Part shown: positions 1 through 7,620 of the stretch, in pieces
Numbering within the stretch: position 1 is the stretch's first letter
Layout of the letters: each line of letters begins with the position of its first letter
Source of the DNA: Nocardia cyriacigeorgica
GTDB taxonomy: Bacteria; Actinomycetota; Actinomycetes; Mycobacteriales; Mycobacteriaceae
Assembly: GCF_005863245.1 (NCBI RefSeq)
Contig: NZ_VBUT01000008.1
Coordinates: 1-64,000 of the forward strand
DNA: 64,000 nucleotides
Reading direction: 5' to 3'
The notes under the pieces: model-generated
Told to the model about the DNA's origin: nothing
Databases searched by the model: none
Seen by the model: only the letters and a program-made list of their open reading frames with translations
Translations under genes and position numbers: made by a program

Positions 1-75
1 ACACGCGGCATCGGCCCGGCGGCGCATCATGTGCCGGAAGAAGGCATCGTGTGGGTTCGACGGAGCAGTGCTCAT
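1..75 (-). CDS. N-terminus of a possible Rpn-type nuclease/transposase (partial)
   Basis: Only the first 25 codons are in the window; the gene continues past position 1. The ATG at 75 opens MSTAPSNPHDAFFRHMMRRR. The N-P-H-D-A-x-F-R-x-x-M signature resembles the start of Rpn-family (PD-(D/E)XK, putative transposase) proteins, which usually begin with a similar PHDALF motif. That match is from memory of the family and covers too few residues to be secure. No good ribosome binding site is visible upstream of the ATG. The catalytic part of the protein is outside the window. Confidence 0.4.
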   Translation of the reverse strand, partial: MSTAPSNPHDAFFRHMMRRRADAAC

Positions 76-190
76 AGGGGGACGCTATCCACGCCGGTCG
101 GCTACGGCGTAGTACGAGACCGATCGGTATACGCTGCCGGGCCGGTGGATCATCCTCTGGCACAGCCATAGTCTTCCGGTGCCGGTGTGG

Positions 191-224
191 CAGCGTCGCA
201 TGGTTCGCAGCGTCGCATGGTCCG
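191..224. repeat. Two tandem copies of a 17-bp unit
   Basis: CAGCGTCGCATGGTTCG at 191-207 is followed directly by CAGCGTCGCATGGTCCG at 208-224, one mismatch. It abuts the stop codon of the deazaflavin-dependent reductase. It is probably a slippage duplication; no function is evident. Confidence 0.7.
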
Positions 225-740
225 CTACGGCAGGTTGTCGGCGATCACCTCACCCAGCGTCAGCACGACGAGCGGCAGCGGCTTCGACACCTTCGATTGG
301 TAGTCGGCCAAAAGTGGGTTTTCGCGGAGCGCCCAGGCGGCGAATTCTTCGTAGCGTTCGCCGGTGAGGGCTTCGGCGGTGGCGCGGTAGGTGGTGGGGC
401 CTAGTTCTACGGTTACTTCGGGGTTGGCGCGGACGTTGTGATACCAGGCGGGGTAGCGGTCTTCGATGAAGGAGCTGACGTAGAGGGTGTCGTCGCGGTA
501 GAGGGCGCCGAGGACGACGGTGTGGGGGCGGCCGGATTTGGCGCCGGTGGTGGTGAGGATCAGCAGGGTGGAGCCGGCGTAGTCGCCGCCGACTGTGCCG
601 CCGGTCTCACGGAATTCGCGGATGATGTCGTCGTTCCAGGTGGCGACTTCCTCGGGGGAGTATTCGCGGTTCCATGGGGCGTCGGGGTCGTCGTAGGAGG
701 TGGTCTTGGGGGTGTCTGCGGAGCTACCGGAATCAGCCAT
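225..740 (-). CDS. Nitroreductase/deazaflavin-dependent oxidoreductase (Ddn/DUF385 family)
   Basis: 171 aa. The core reads as an F420(H2)-dependent reductase of the Ddn split-barrel family: a GAKSGRPHTVVLGALYRDD strand pair, then YPAWYHNVRANPEVTVELG, which is the family signature (hydrophobic-W-x-H-N-hydrophobic-x-A-N-P). These enzymes use reduced deazaflavin F420 to reduce quinones or nitro-compounds and are expanded in mycobacteria and Nocardia. The first 30 residues are acidic and probably disordered. The gene lies 46 nt downstream of a TetR gene on the same strand and could be co-transcribed with it. The substrate cannot be told from sequence. Confidence 0.85.
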   Translation of the reverse strand: MADSGSSADTPKTTSYDDPDAPWNREYSPEEVATWNDDIIREFRETGGTVGGDYAGSTLLILTTTGAKSGRPHTVVLGALYRDDTLYVSSFIEDRYPAWYHNVRANPEVTVELGPTTYRATAEALTGERYEEFAAWALRENPLLADYQSKVSKPLPLVVLTLGEVIADNLP

Positions 741-786
741 GTCGGCAGTATGGCAGGGGGTACCGACAAAAAACGGTGGGTCGAGT

Positions 787-1344
787 TCAGCGCACGGTGT
801 GGTCGATCAGGCGGCGGGCGGCGCGGTCGGTGCGGTCGACGTCGCCGGTGATGAGCCGGTCCTGGAGGATGCCGCGCAGGCCGGAGATCAGCAGGGTGGC
901 AACGACTTCGGGGTCATCTATGGTGTCGATGTGCCGCAAGCCGGCGGCCAAACTCTGCACGAACGTGGCTATGGCTGCTTGGGCGTAGCCGGCGTACGGG
1001 CCGTGCGGTGCGCACGCCGCGCCGAGCATCTGCATCATCACCTTGACACTTGTCACGCCCTCGCCGGAACTGTTCGCGACCCAGAAATCCCACAGCCGCT
1101 CCCGCAGTGCGACCGCATCGGTGACGCCTGCGAAGAACGCCGCGATATCGGGTCGCTGCGTCGCCAAGGCCTGCACCAGCAGATTCTCCTTGGTCTCGAA
1201 GTAGTAGATGAGCATCCGTGAGCTGGTGCCGAGTTCGGCGGCGAGCGGGCGCAGCGACAGGTCGGCGAGGCCGTGTTCGGCGATATAGCGCACCACCGCG
1301 GCCAGGAGTTCGGTGCGTTTGGCGTGGTCGAGTGGGCGGGCCAT
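787..1344 (-). CDS. TetR-family transcriptional regulator
   Basis: 185 aa from the ATG at 1344 (MARPLDHAKR). An in-frame start 11 codons upstream is possible but would overlap the operator. The N-terminal helix-turn-helix is clear: ADLSLRPLAAELGTSSRMLIYYFETKENLL, residues about 25-55, with the typical tyrosine-phenylalanine turn. The C-terminal ligand domain is unassigned. It is divergent from the beta-ketoacyl synthase gene, with a perfect palindrome in the 39-bp gap, so it most likely represses that gene and itself. The deazaflavin reductase downstream on the same strand may be in the same operon. Confidence 0.88.
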   Translation of the reverse strand: MARPLDHAKRTELLAAVVRYIAEHGLADLSLRPLAAELGTSSRMLIYYFETKENLLVQALATQRPDIAAFFAGVTDAVALRERLWDFWVANSSGEGVTSVKVMMQMLGAACAPHGPYAGYAQAAIATFVQSLAAGLRHIDTIDDPEVVATLLISGLRGILQDRLITGDVDRTDRAARRLIDHTVR

Positions 1345-1351
1345 GGGTTGA

Positions 1352-1369
1352 CTGTAGCGAGTGCTACAG
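1352..1369. promoter_or_regulatory. Perfect palindromic operator between tetR and KAS gene
   Basis: CTGTAGC-GAGT-GCTACAG: 7-bp perfect arms around a 4-bp spacer. It sits 7 bp upstream of the TetR start and 14 bp upstream of the proposed KAS start, the normal place for a TetR operator that controls both genes. Confidence 0.75.
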
Positions 1370-1383
1370 GTATCCATGTCATC

Positions 1384-2625
1384 GTGAATGTAACAGTCGC
1401 TTCAGAAACTCTGCCGCCGACGGACGACGTGGTCATGACCGCCTACGCGGCCACCACCTCACTGGCCGCCGATATGGATGCGACCTGGTCGGAGCTGCTG
1501 CGCGGCCACACCGGCATCGGGCCACTGGACGACGACTTCGCCGCAGGGCTGCCGGTCCGCATCGGCGGAAAGCTGACCGAGAACCCGGCCGGCGAACTGA
1601 CCAGAGTCGAGCAGCGCAGGCATTCGTATGTGGAGCAGTTGGCGCTGGTCCTCGGCCGTCGCGTGTGGCGGGCGGCCGGGGCGCCGGAGGTGGACGGTGA
1701 GCGGCTCTCGGTCGTCATCGGTACCGGCCTCGGTGGCGGCGACGCCCTGATCGATGCGGTCGACGCGATGCGCGCGGGCGGCTATCGAAAGGTGGCGCCG
1801 ATGACCGTCCCGATGGTCATGCCGAATGGCCCGGCTGCCGCCGTGAGCCTCGAAATCGGGGCGCGCGCAGGGGTTTACGCGCCGGTCTCGGCGTGTTCGT
1901 CGGGTTCGGAGGCGATCGCGCACGCCTGGCGGTTGATCCGCACGGGCGAGGCCGACGTGGTCGTCGCGGGCGGCGTGGAGGGCCATATCCACGCGGTCCC
2001 GATCGCGAGCTTCGCCATGATGCGGGCCATGAGCACCCGCAATGACGAGCCGGAACGCGCGTCGCGGCCGTTCGACCGGGATCGCGACGGTTTCGTCTTC
2101 GGTGAGGCAGGCGCGCTGGTCGTGCTCGAATCCGAGCGCCACGCCCGGGCCAGGGGTGCGCGCCTGCACGCGCGTGTGCTCGGTGCGGGCATCACCTCCG
2201 ACGCCTATCACATCGTCGCCTCCGAACCCGAGGGCAACGGCGCCGCACGCGCGATGCGCAAGGCGATAGGTGCTGCGGGACTGGCTAATTCGGACATCCA
2301 GCACGTCAATGCGCACGCCACCTCGACCTCGATCGGCGACGCCTCCGAGGCCAACGCGATCACCGCGGTCACGCCGAACGCGTCCATCTACGCTCCGAAA
2401 TCGGCCCTCGGTCACTCCATCGGCGCGGTCGGCGCGTTGGAAACCGTCATCACCGCCCTGACGCTGCGCGAACAGGTCGTGCCGCCGACGCTCAATCTGG
2501 AGAACCCGGACGTCGACCTCGATATCGTCGCCGGCGCGCCGCGCCCGCAGCGGATCGACTATGCGCTCACCAATTCCTTCGGCTTCGGCGGGCACAACGT
2601 CGCGCTCGCGCTCGGCCGGATCTGA
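1384..2625 (+). CDS. Beta-ketoacyl-ACP synthase, KAS I/II (FabF/KasB-like)
   Basis: 413 aa from the GTG at 1384, which gives the usual family length of about 415 aa. Longer in-frame starts would run through the operator and the TetR gene. The thiolase-fold triad is complete: nucleophile in PVSACSSGSEAIAHAW, first histidine in NAHATSTSIGD, second in KSALGHSIGAVGA. The C-terminal NSFGFGGHN motif is also present. The enzyme condenses acyl-ACP with malonyl-ACP in fatty-acid or mycolate elongation. It stands alone, with no ACP, malonyltransferase or reductase genes beside it, and appears to be under its own TetR repressor. That suggests a conditional or specialised acyl-chain role rather than the housekeeping kasA/kasB locus. 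Confidence 0.9.
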   Translation: MNVTVASETLPPTDDVVMTAYAATTSLAADMDATWSELLRGHTGIGPLDDDFAAGLPVRIGGKLTENPAGELTRVEQRRHSYVEQLALVLGRRVWRAAGAPEVDGERLSVVIGTGLGGGDALIDAVDAMRAGGYRKVAPMTVPMVMPNGPAAAVSLEIGARAGVYAPVSACSSGSEAIAHAWRLIRTGEADVVVAGGVEGHIHAVPIASFAMMRAMSTRNDEPERASRPFDRDRDGFVFGEAGALVVLESERHARARGARLHARVLGAGITSDAYHIVASEPEGNGAARAMRKAIGAAGLANSDIQHVNAHATSTSIGDASEANAITAVTPNASIYAPKSALGHSIGAVGALETVITALTLREQVVPPTLNLENPDVDLDIVAGAPRPQRIDYALTNSFGFGGHNVALALGRI

Positions 2626-2766
2626 GGCCCTGACGCGCAGAGATCATGCTCCGAGTGAGACGACCGCTTATGTTTGTGAGATCGCAGCCCATGGATCGTC
2701 TCGCCTGTGGGCGGTGTACTGGATTCACCAACGAAACACCAGCTTTCGAGAATTCAGGAGAACACC

Positions 2767-3390
2767 ATGCGTATCGCGATCTTCGGAGCCACCGGCACCC
2801 TCGGCCGCCACGTCCTCGAACGGGCCTTGCGGCAGGGGCACGAGGTCACCATCCTCACGCGCGACGCGAGCCGGGTGCCCACCACCCACGACAACCTGCG
2901 GGTACTCGAGGGTGACGTGCTCGACCCGGCCGCCGTCGAGGGCGCCGTCGCCGGTCAGGAGGCGGTGCTGATTTCCCTCGGCAACGGCCGCAAGGGCGTG
3001 GTCCGGGCCGAGGGGACGCGCACCGTCATCGAGGCGATGCGGCGCAACGGCGTCAAGCGGCTGATCTGCCAGTCCACCCTCGGCGTCGGCGACAGCAGGG
3101 ACAATTTGAACTTCCTCTGGAAGTACATCCTGTTCGGCCTGGTGCTGCGGCCGGCGTACAACGACCATGTCCGTCAGGAGGAGTACGTGCGGGCCAGCGA
3201 CCTCGACTGGACGATCGTGCGCCCGAGCGCGTTCACCGACGGGCCCGCGACCGGCACCTATCGTCAGGGCTTCTCCGGCAACGAAGCCGGGCTGTCGCTG
3301 AAGATCTCCCGTGCCGACATCGCGGAGTTCATGCTGGAACAGCTGACCGATCGCACGTATCTGCATCGGGCCGTCGGCATCTCGAACTGA
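2767..3390 (+). CDS. NmrA-like NAD(P)-binding oxidoreductase (atypical SDR)
   Basis: 207 aa. The ATG at 2767 follows a CAGGAG ribosome binding site. The N-terminus MRIAIFGATGTLGRHVLERA carries the GxxGxxG dinucleotide-binding loop, followed by LTRDASRVP and the LEGDVLDPAAVEGAVAG segment typical of atypical SDRs that sense or use NAD(P)H. A DWTIVRPSAFTDGPATG stretch fits the family substrate region. No YxxxK catalytic pair of classical SDRs is obvious. It converges with a TetR gene, with 3 bp between stops. The function could be redox sensing or reduction of an unknown substrate. Confidence 0.85.
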   Translation: MRIAIFGATGTLGRHVLERALRQGHEVTILTRDASRVPTTHDNLRVLEGDVLDPAAVEGAVAGQEAVLISLGNGRKGVVRAEGTRTVIEAMRRNGVKRLICQSTLGVGDSRDNLNFLWKYILFGLVLRPAYNDHVRQEEYVRASDLDWTIVRPSAFTDGPATGTYRQGFSGNEAGLSLKISRADIAEFMLEQLTDRTYLHRAVGISN

Positions 3391-3393
3391 TGC

Positions 3394-4047
3394 TCACCGG
3401 CCGGTGCGCGGCTGCCAGCGCCAGGCGAGCTCTCCCGGCTGCGGCGCGGGGCCGGGTAGTTCACCGGCGGCGGCCATGCCGTCGACCAGCAGGGCGAGCA
3501 CCCGCCGGCGTAATTGGGTGGTGCGTTCGGGTTCGGGGGTGCTGACGGCAGCGCAGGCGTCGAGCACCAATCCCAAGTCCAGGTCGGTCACCTCGGGACG
3601 AAGCCGGCCGGTGGCGTGGGCCCGCCGCACCAGTTCCGACGTCAGCTCACCGGAGCGCTGCACGTCGGGCACGATCGAATCGTCGGGCGTGAACGTTCCC
3701 GCCAGGCGCACGGTGAGGGAGTGGACATCGGCGTCCACCACTCGCTCCAGGAATCCGACCAGACCGCACCAGCCGTCCGAATCCTCCAGTGCTGCTTCGG
3801 CTTCGGCGTTGTAGCGGCGCAACCCGTCGTAGCAGAGGGTGCGCAGCAGCACGTCCTTGCTCGGATAGCGGCGGTAGAGCGCGCTGATGCCGACGCCCGC
3901 GCGTTCGGCGACGGCCGAGATCGGGGCGGCGGCGTCGGCGAGGAAGACCGCGCGGGCCGCGTCGAGGATGATGCCGTCGTTGCGGGCGGCCTGGGCCTTG
4001 CGGCCGGGTAGGCCCTTCTGAGCTGGGGCGGCGGATGGTTTCGGCAT
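3394..4047 (-). CDS. TetR-family regulator, divergent from epoxide hydrolase
   Basis: 217 aa. The HTH is at residues about 40-65: AAPISAVAERAGVGISALYRR, followed by the YPSKDVLLRTL helix. The first 20 residues are an Ala/Lys/Arg-rich tail. The gene is divergent from the epoxide hydrolase, with two related palindromes in the 89-bp gap, strongly suggesting that it represses that gene and itself. The C-terminal domain is predicted to bind an unidentified small molecule, possibly the epoxide or its precursor (inference). Confidence 0.88.
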   Translation of the reverse strand: MPKPSAAPAQKGLPGRKAQAARNDGIILDAARAVFLADAAAPISAVAERAGVGISALYRRYPSKDVLLRTLCYDGLRRYNAEAEAALEDSDGWCGLVGFLERVVDADVHSLTVRLAGTFTPDDSIVPDVQRSGELTSELVRRAHATGRLRPEVTDLDLGLVLDACAAVSTPEPERTTQLRRRVLALLVDGMAAAGELPGPAPQPGELAWRWQPRTGR

Positions 4048-4067
4048 GGCCTCAGATTAGCACTTGA

Positions 4068-4117
4068 AACGGAATGATCCGTTCTGTTACGGTGGAAACA
4101 GAACGAAACATTCCGTT
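4068..4117. promoter_or_regulatory. Twin TetR operators in divergent promoter
   Basis: Site 1 at 4068-4083 is AACGGA-ATGA-TCCGTT, a perfect 6-bp-arm palindrome. Site 2 at 4102-4117 is AACGAAACATTCCGTT, the same motif with one arm mismatch. Each is flanked by CTG or CAG, making the pair 21-bp inverted copies of each other. Two dimers could bind here and block both promoters. Confidence 0.75.
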
Positions 4118-4136
4118 CCAACACGAGGAGCTCGCC

Positions 4137-5270
4137 ATGACCGTCCGTCCCTTCACCGTCGATATCCCGCAGGCCTGCCTCGACGACCTGGCCGAACGGT
4201 TGCAGCGCGCACTCTGGCCGCACGAGCTGCCCGGCGTCGGCGATTCCTACGGCGTCCCGGGAGATCGGGCGCGCGGGCTGGCCGAGTACTGGCTCAATGA
4301 ATTCGACTGGCGGGCGGTCGAGGCGAAGCTCAACGCTTATCCCCAGTTCATCGCCGATATCGACGGCGAGAGCATCCACTTCCTGCATGTGCGGTCCGAG
4401 CGCGAGGACGCGCTGCCGGTGATCCTGACCCACGGCTGGCCGGGTTCGGTGCTGGAATACCTCGACGTCATCGAGCTGCTGACCGCGCCGGAATCGCCTG
4501 ACGCGCCGGCCTTCCATGTGGTGATCCCGTCGCTGCCCGGCTTCGGTTTCTCCGGCCCGACCCGCAGCACCGGGTGGAATATCCAGCGCACCGCCAAGGC
4601 GTGGGTGGAGCTGATGACCCAGCTCGGCTATGAGCGGTTCGGGGCGATCGGCAACGACGGCGGCTCGATGGTCTCGCCGGAGATCGGCCGGATCGCGCCC
4701 GACCGGGTGGTGGGCGTGCACGTCACCCAGCTGTTCTCGTTCCCATCGGGCGATCCGGCCGAATTCGAGAACATCTCCGCCGACGATCTGGCGGCGCTCG
4801 AGCATCTGAAGTGGTTCCAGGACAACAAGATGGGATTCAACGTCTTCTGTAGCCAGCAGCCGCAGACCTTGGCCTACGCACTGGCGGATTCCCCGCTGGG
4901 TCTGCTCGGCTGGAATGCGCAGCTGTTCGGCGAGGGCCTCGACAAGGAGTTCGTGATCTCGAATATCGCGCTGTACTGGCTGACCGGCACCGGCCCGACC
5001 TCGATCCGCTTCTACTACGAGCAGGCCCACGCGAGCGAGCAGCCCGCGGGGCCGACCACGACGCCGACCGCGCTGGCCATGTTCAAGGGCGACTTCCAGT
5101 CGATGCGGCGGTTCGCCGAACGCGATCACAGCAATATCGTCAGCTGGAATTCCTACGATGTCGGCTCGGTCGTAGGCGGACCCAATGACGCCGCCGGACA
5201 TTTCGCCGCGCACGAGGCGCCGGAGGTCTTGACCGGTGATATCCGGCAGTTCTTCGAAAAGCTGAGCTGA
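4137..5270 (+). CDS. Epoxide hydrolase with EHN domain (alpha/beta hydrolase)
   Basis: 377 aa from the ATG at 4137, with GAGGAG 6 nt upstream; the open frame begins earlier, inside the operators. Residues 1-110 match the epoxide hydrolase N-terminal domain of the microsomal type (PFTVDIPQACLDDLAERL, then the DWRAVEAKLN segment). The alpha/beta core follows with the oxyanion HGWPGSVLEYLDVI, the nucleophile aspartate in IGNDGGSMVSPEIG, and a C-terminal histidine in GHFAAHEAPEVL. It opens an epoxide to a diol through an ester intermediate. It is likely induced when the divergent TetR protein releases the twin operators. The native substrate is unknown. Confidence 0.9.
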   Translation: MTVRPFTVDIPQACLDDLAERLQRALWPHELPGVGDSYGVPGDRARGLAEYWLNEFDWRAVEAKLNAYPQFIADIDGESIHFLHVRSEREDALPVILTHGWPGSVLEYLDVIELLTAPESPDAPAFHVVIPSLPGFGFSGPTRSTGWNIQRTAKAWVELMTQLGYERFGAIGNDGGSMVSPEIGRIAPDRVVGVHVTQLFSFPSGDPAEFENISADDLAALEHLKWFQDNKMGFNVFCSQQPQTLAYALADSPLGLLGWNAQLFGEGLDKEFVISNIALYWLTGTGPTSIRFYYEQAHASEQPAGPTTTPTALAMFKGDFQSMRRFAERDHSNIVSWNSYDVGSVVGGPNDAAGHFAAHEAPEVLTGDIRQFFEKLS

Positions 5271-5282
5271 CGTCCACGCGCA

Positions 5283-5315
5283 ACGGCCCAGGTCCCCTTG
5301 CCGGACCTGGGCCGT
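5283..5315. terminator. Bidirectional hairpin terminator
   Basis: A 13-bp perfect stem (ACGGCCCAGGTCC at 5283-5295, GGACCTGGGCCGT at 5303-5315) with a 7-nt loop lies between the convergent epoxide hydrolase and COG0523 genes. There is no clear T tract on either side, as is common in high-G+C actinobacteria. Confidence 0.75.
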
Positions 5316-5333
5316 CGCCGTGCGGGAGCGAGC

Positions 5334-6479
5334 TCAGGCGTGTTCGTGGAGTTCGCCCCAGGGCGGGAACGGGTCGGGGTAGGTTGCCCAGATCCGTGGG
5401 CCTGCGTCCATTTCGGCGTCGGTCAGCAGCGCGCGGTCGAGGAGGGCCCGAATATGGTCGCGATTCAGTTCGATTCCGATGAAGACGATCTCCTGGCCGG
5501 CGGGCACCTCGAGCGAAGTCCACCACGCGGCCGGTTCGAACACCAGATTGGGCCCGGCCTGCGACCAGATGGCGGCGAGGTCGGCGCGGCTGGCGATCCA
5601 GCAGAAACCCTTGCTGCGCAACAGTCCTCGAAGTTGTTCCAGCGCCTCCGACAACCGCTGCGGATGAAAGGGCCGGTCGGCGGTGTAGGTCAGGCTGCTG
5701 ATGCCGTACTCCTCGGTCTCCGGCACGTGACCGCCGGCCAGCTCCTCCGCCCAGCCTTCGGTCGAGGCGGCCGCGACCGGATCGTAGCGGCCGGTGTTCA
5801 GTACTTCGCTCAGCTCGACAACGCCGTGACGGGTCCGTAAAACCTTGGCGCGCGGATTCATTCGCCGCACCGCCGCCTCCACCGCCCCGGCCGTGCTCTC
5901 GCTCACCAGGTCGGTCTTGTTGATCAACAGCACATCGGCGAACTCCACCTGATCGGCCAGCAGGTCGGCGATGCCCCGCTCATCGCCCTCACCCGCCTGC
6001 ATATTCCGTTCGGCCAGCGCTTGACCACGGGCGATCTCGGTGAGGAAGGTCGACGCGTCGACCACCGTCACCATGGTGTCCAGCCGCGCGACGGAGCCGA
6101 GGCTGAAACCGTCCTCGAACTCCCAGTCGAAGGTGGCCGCGACCGGCATCGGCTCGGAAATGCCTGTTGACTCGATGACCAGCTGATCGAAACGACCCTC
6201 CCCGGCCAGCCGGGCCACCGCCTCGATGAGGTCTTCCCGCAGCGTGCAGCAGATACAGCCATTGGTCAGCTCGACCAGCTTCTCCTCGGTGCGATCGAGA
6301 TGCCCCTGCCCCGCGACCAGCGCCGCGTCGATATTCACCTCGCTCATGTCGTTGACGATCACCGCGACCCGGCGCCCCTCCCGATTGGCCAGGATGTGGT
6401 TGAGCAGCGTGGTCTTGCCCGCGCCGAGGAATCCGGACAGCACGGTCACCGGCAGTTGCTGTGGTGGGGAAGTCGTCAT
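5334..6479 (-). CDS. COG0523 CobW/G3E GTPase, zinc metallochaperone type
   Basis: 381 aa. Walker A is GFLGAGKTTLLNHIL near residue 15. The metal-binding CxCC motif is TNGCICCTLREDL near residue 75. The ESTGISEP motif follows, then the NKTD guanine-specificity motif near residue 195. The C-terminal CobW_C domain is present (RPFHPQRL onward). G3E GTPases of this type deliver metal; members under Zur control are thought to hand zinc to target enzymes during zinc starvation. A strong Zur-like palindrome ends in the leader right at the start codon, which supports the zinc role over a cobalamin or urease role. No neighbouring client enzyme is apparent. Confidence 0.9.
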   Translation of the reverse strand: MTTSPPQQLPVTVLSGFLGAGKTTLLNHILANREGRRVAVIVNDMSEVNIDAALVAGQGHLDRTEEKLVELTNGCICCTLREDLIEAVARLAGEGRFDQLVIESTGISEPMPVAATFDWEFEDGFSLGSVARLDTMVTVVDASTFLTEIARGQALAERNMQAGEGDERGIADLLADQVEFADVLLINKTDLVSESTAGAVEAAVRRMNPRAKVLRTRHGVVELSEVLNTGRYDPVAAASTEGWAEELAGGHVPETEEYGISSLTYTADRPFHPQRLSEALEQLRGLLRSKGFCWIASRADLAAIWSQAGPNLVFEPAAWWTSLEVPAGQEIVFIGIELNRDHIRALLDRALLTDAEMDAGPRIWATYPDPFPPWGELHEHA

Positions 6480-6482
6480 GCA

Positions 6483-6505
6483 TTAATGATAACGATTGTC
6501 ATTAA
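6483..6505 (-). promoter_or_regulatory. Zur-box-like operator
   Basis: The palindrome has perfect 7-bp outer arms (TTAATGA at 6483-6489, TCATTAA at 6499-6505) around the AT-rich centre TAACGATTG. The layout fits actinobacterial Zur operators of the general type TGAnAATnATTnTCA. It begins 4 nt upstream of the COG0523 start codon, so Zur-Zn bound here would block transcription. Confidence 0.75.
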
Positions 6506-6567
6506 CGCCGCGGTGGTGAGGCCGCTTGTCCCAAGCGTGCGGTAGCCGCAGGCTTAGTCGATGATCG

Positions 6568-6590
6568 GCTGGGCAACCCCACAGCCCAGC
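6568..6590 (-). terminator. Weak hairpin after the proline-rich membrane protein gene
   Basis: GCTGGGC at 6568-6574 and GCCCAGC at 6584-6590 form a 7-bp stem with a 9-nt loop, 11 bp beyond the stop codon of the 6602-7498 gene on its strand. No T run follows, so this is only a possible terminator. Confidence 0.4.
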
Positions 6591-6601
6591 GGCAGCCCGC
6601 C

Positions 6602-7498
6602 CTAATCACGCAAAGTGTCGAAGGCGTGCTGAATCTGGGGGCTGAAGACCGCGTCCAAGCCTGTTCTCGTGAGAGGCGCGTTACTGCCTGCGAGAACGAA
6701 GATCTTGACGAAGGCGTTGCTGTCCCATGCCACCAGCGTGTAATACGCGACGTGATTGTCGGAGTACCAATCCACGCTGGAAAATCCACCGGCAGCGAGT
6801 CCCGGCACCGGACCGCTGTCGTCGCCGGTCTTTCCGAGGGATCGGCTTGCGCTGTCGAATCGGGACGAGCTGCTGGTCAACTCATCGGCGAATTCCACGG
6901 TCACGACGTGCGACGTCACGGCCTGGCCGGGCCCCGGACCTGTCAACGCATAGCTGGAATCACAGGACAGTTCACCTCCACCGTAACTCTCCGGTGGTTT
7001 CGCTTCGGGCTCCCGCTTATTCGGTGGACCAGATATGAAGAAGGCCATCGCATCGGCGGTGACGAGTTCACACGCATCAGCGACCGCCGAATACGAATAG
7101 GCGCCCTCCCAGGTCCTTTCCTCGGTCGTCGTCGGCGCCATGGTGGGCAGGGCCATAGTGGTCGAGCCGGCCGACCGGACCGGCTCGGAGTCCGACCCGG
7201 ATCCGATCGCGACCGCGCCGACGCCGATCGCCAGCAGACCGACGACCGCCGCGCCGATGATGACGGGAAGCCAGTTCCGTGGTGGAGGAGGCGGCGCGCC
7301 GTAATGCGGCGGGTACCCGGGAGGCATGGGCGGCATCTGCGGCGGGCCGTACGGGTGCTGCTGGTACTGATATTGCGGAGGTGTCGGCGCAGCGCCGAAT
7401 CCGGGGTGCGGCGCCATTCCGGGCGGCGGCGGAGCACCGGCCGGCCCTCCGGGCGGTGGCGCCTCGAGCGGATTCTTCTGCGGCGGATAGTAAGTCAT
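6602..7498 (-). CDS. Proline-rich single-pass membrane protein of unknown function
   Basis: 298 aa. Residues 1-75 are a cytoplasmic Pro/Gly/Tyr/Gln-rich low-complexity tail. One transmembrane helix follows (WLPVIIGAAVVGLLAIGVGA, about 76-95). After it comes a Ser/Thr/Pro linker and an extracytoplasmic domain of about 170 residues with two cysteines (DACELV and ELSCDSS) that could pair. The topology resembles mycobacterial and nocardial cell-envelope proteins with DUF3558-like outer domains, but no family is recognised. It is divergent from the ABC transporter operon and shares with it an intergenic region holding a perfect 10-bp inverted repeat. Confidence 0.75.
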   Translation of the reverse strand: MTYYPPQKNPLEAPPPGGPAGAPPPPGMAPHPGFGAAPTPPQYQYQQHPYGPPQMPPMPPGYPPHYGAPPPPPRNWLPVIIGAAVVGLLAIGVGAVAIGSGSDSEPVRSAGSTTMALPTMAPTTTEERTWEGAYSYSAVADACELVTADAMAFFISGPPNKREPEAKPPESYGGGELSCDSSYALTGPGPGQAVTSHVVTVEFADELTSSSSRFDSASRSLGKTGDDSGPVPGLAAGGFSSVDWYSDNHVAYYTLVAWDSNAFVKIFVLAGSNAPLTRTGLDAVFSPQIQHAFDTLRD

Positions 7499-7551
7499 CG
7501 GAGTGTGACTCTACGGGGACGTACCCAACCGCTGTTCCGGACAGGGAGGGG

Positions 7552-7576
7552 CTCACGGTGATCGATTCACCGTGAG
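7552..7576. promoter_or_regulatory. Perfect inverted repeat in divergent promoter
   Basis: CTCACGGTGA (7552-7561) and TCACCGTGAG (7567-7576) are perfect complements around a TCGAT spacer. The site lies between two divergent starts (7498 and 7621), where a terminator makes no sense, so an operator is the likelier reading. No regulator gene lies beside it. Confidence 0.65.
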
Positions 7577-7620
7577 CGCAACCCTGTCGATCGGACCGTG
7601 CGGCCCCGCATCATGCACCA

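Noticed and set aside
1459..2595. A 378-codon minus-strand frame opposite the ketosynthase
   Set aside because: No motifs; the ketosynthase triad lies on the plus strand.
3642..5213. A 523-codon minus-strand frame across the epoxide hydrolase and the tetR promoter
   Set aside because: It runs through both operators and into the TetR gene out of frame; composition is that of a shadow.
7270..7490. Pro/Gly-coding low-complexity DNA considered as a repeat element
   Set aside because: It is simply the proline-rich tail of the 6602-7498 protein; no repeat unit is kept at DNA level.
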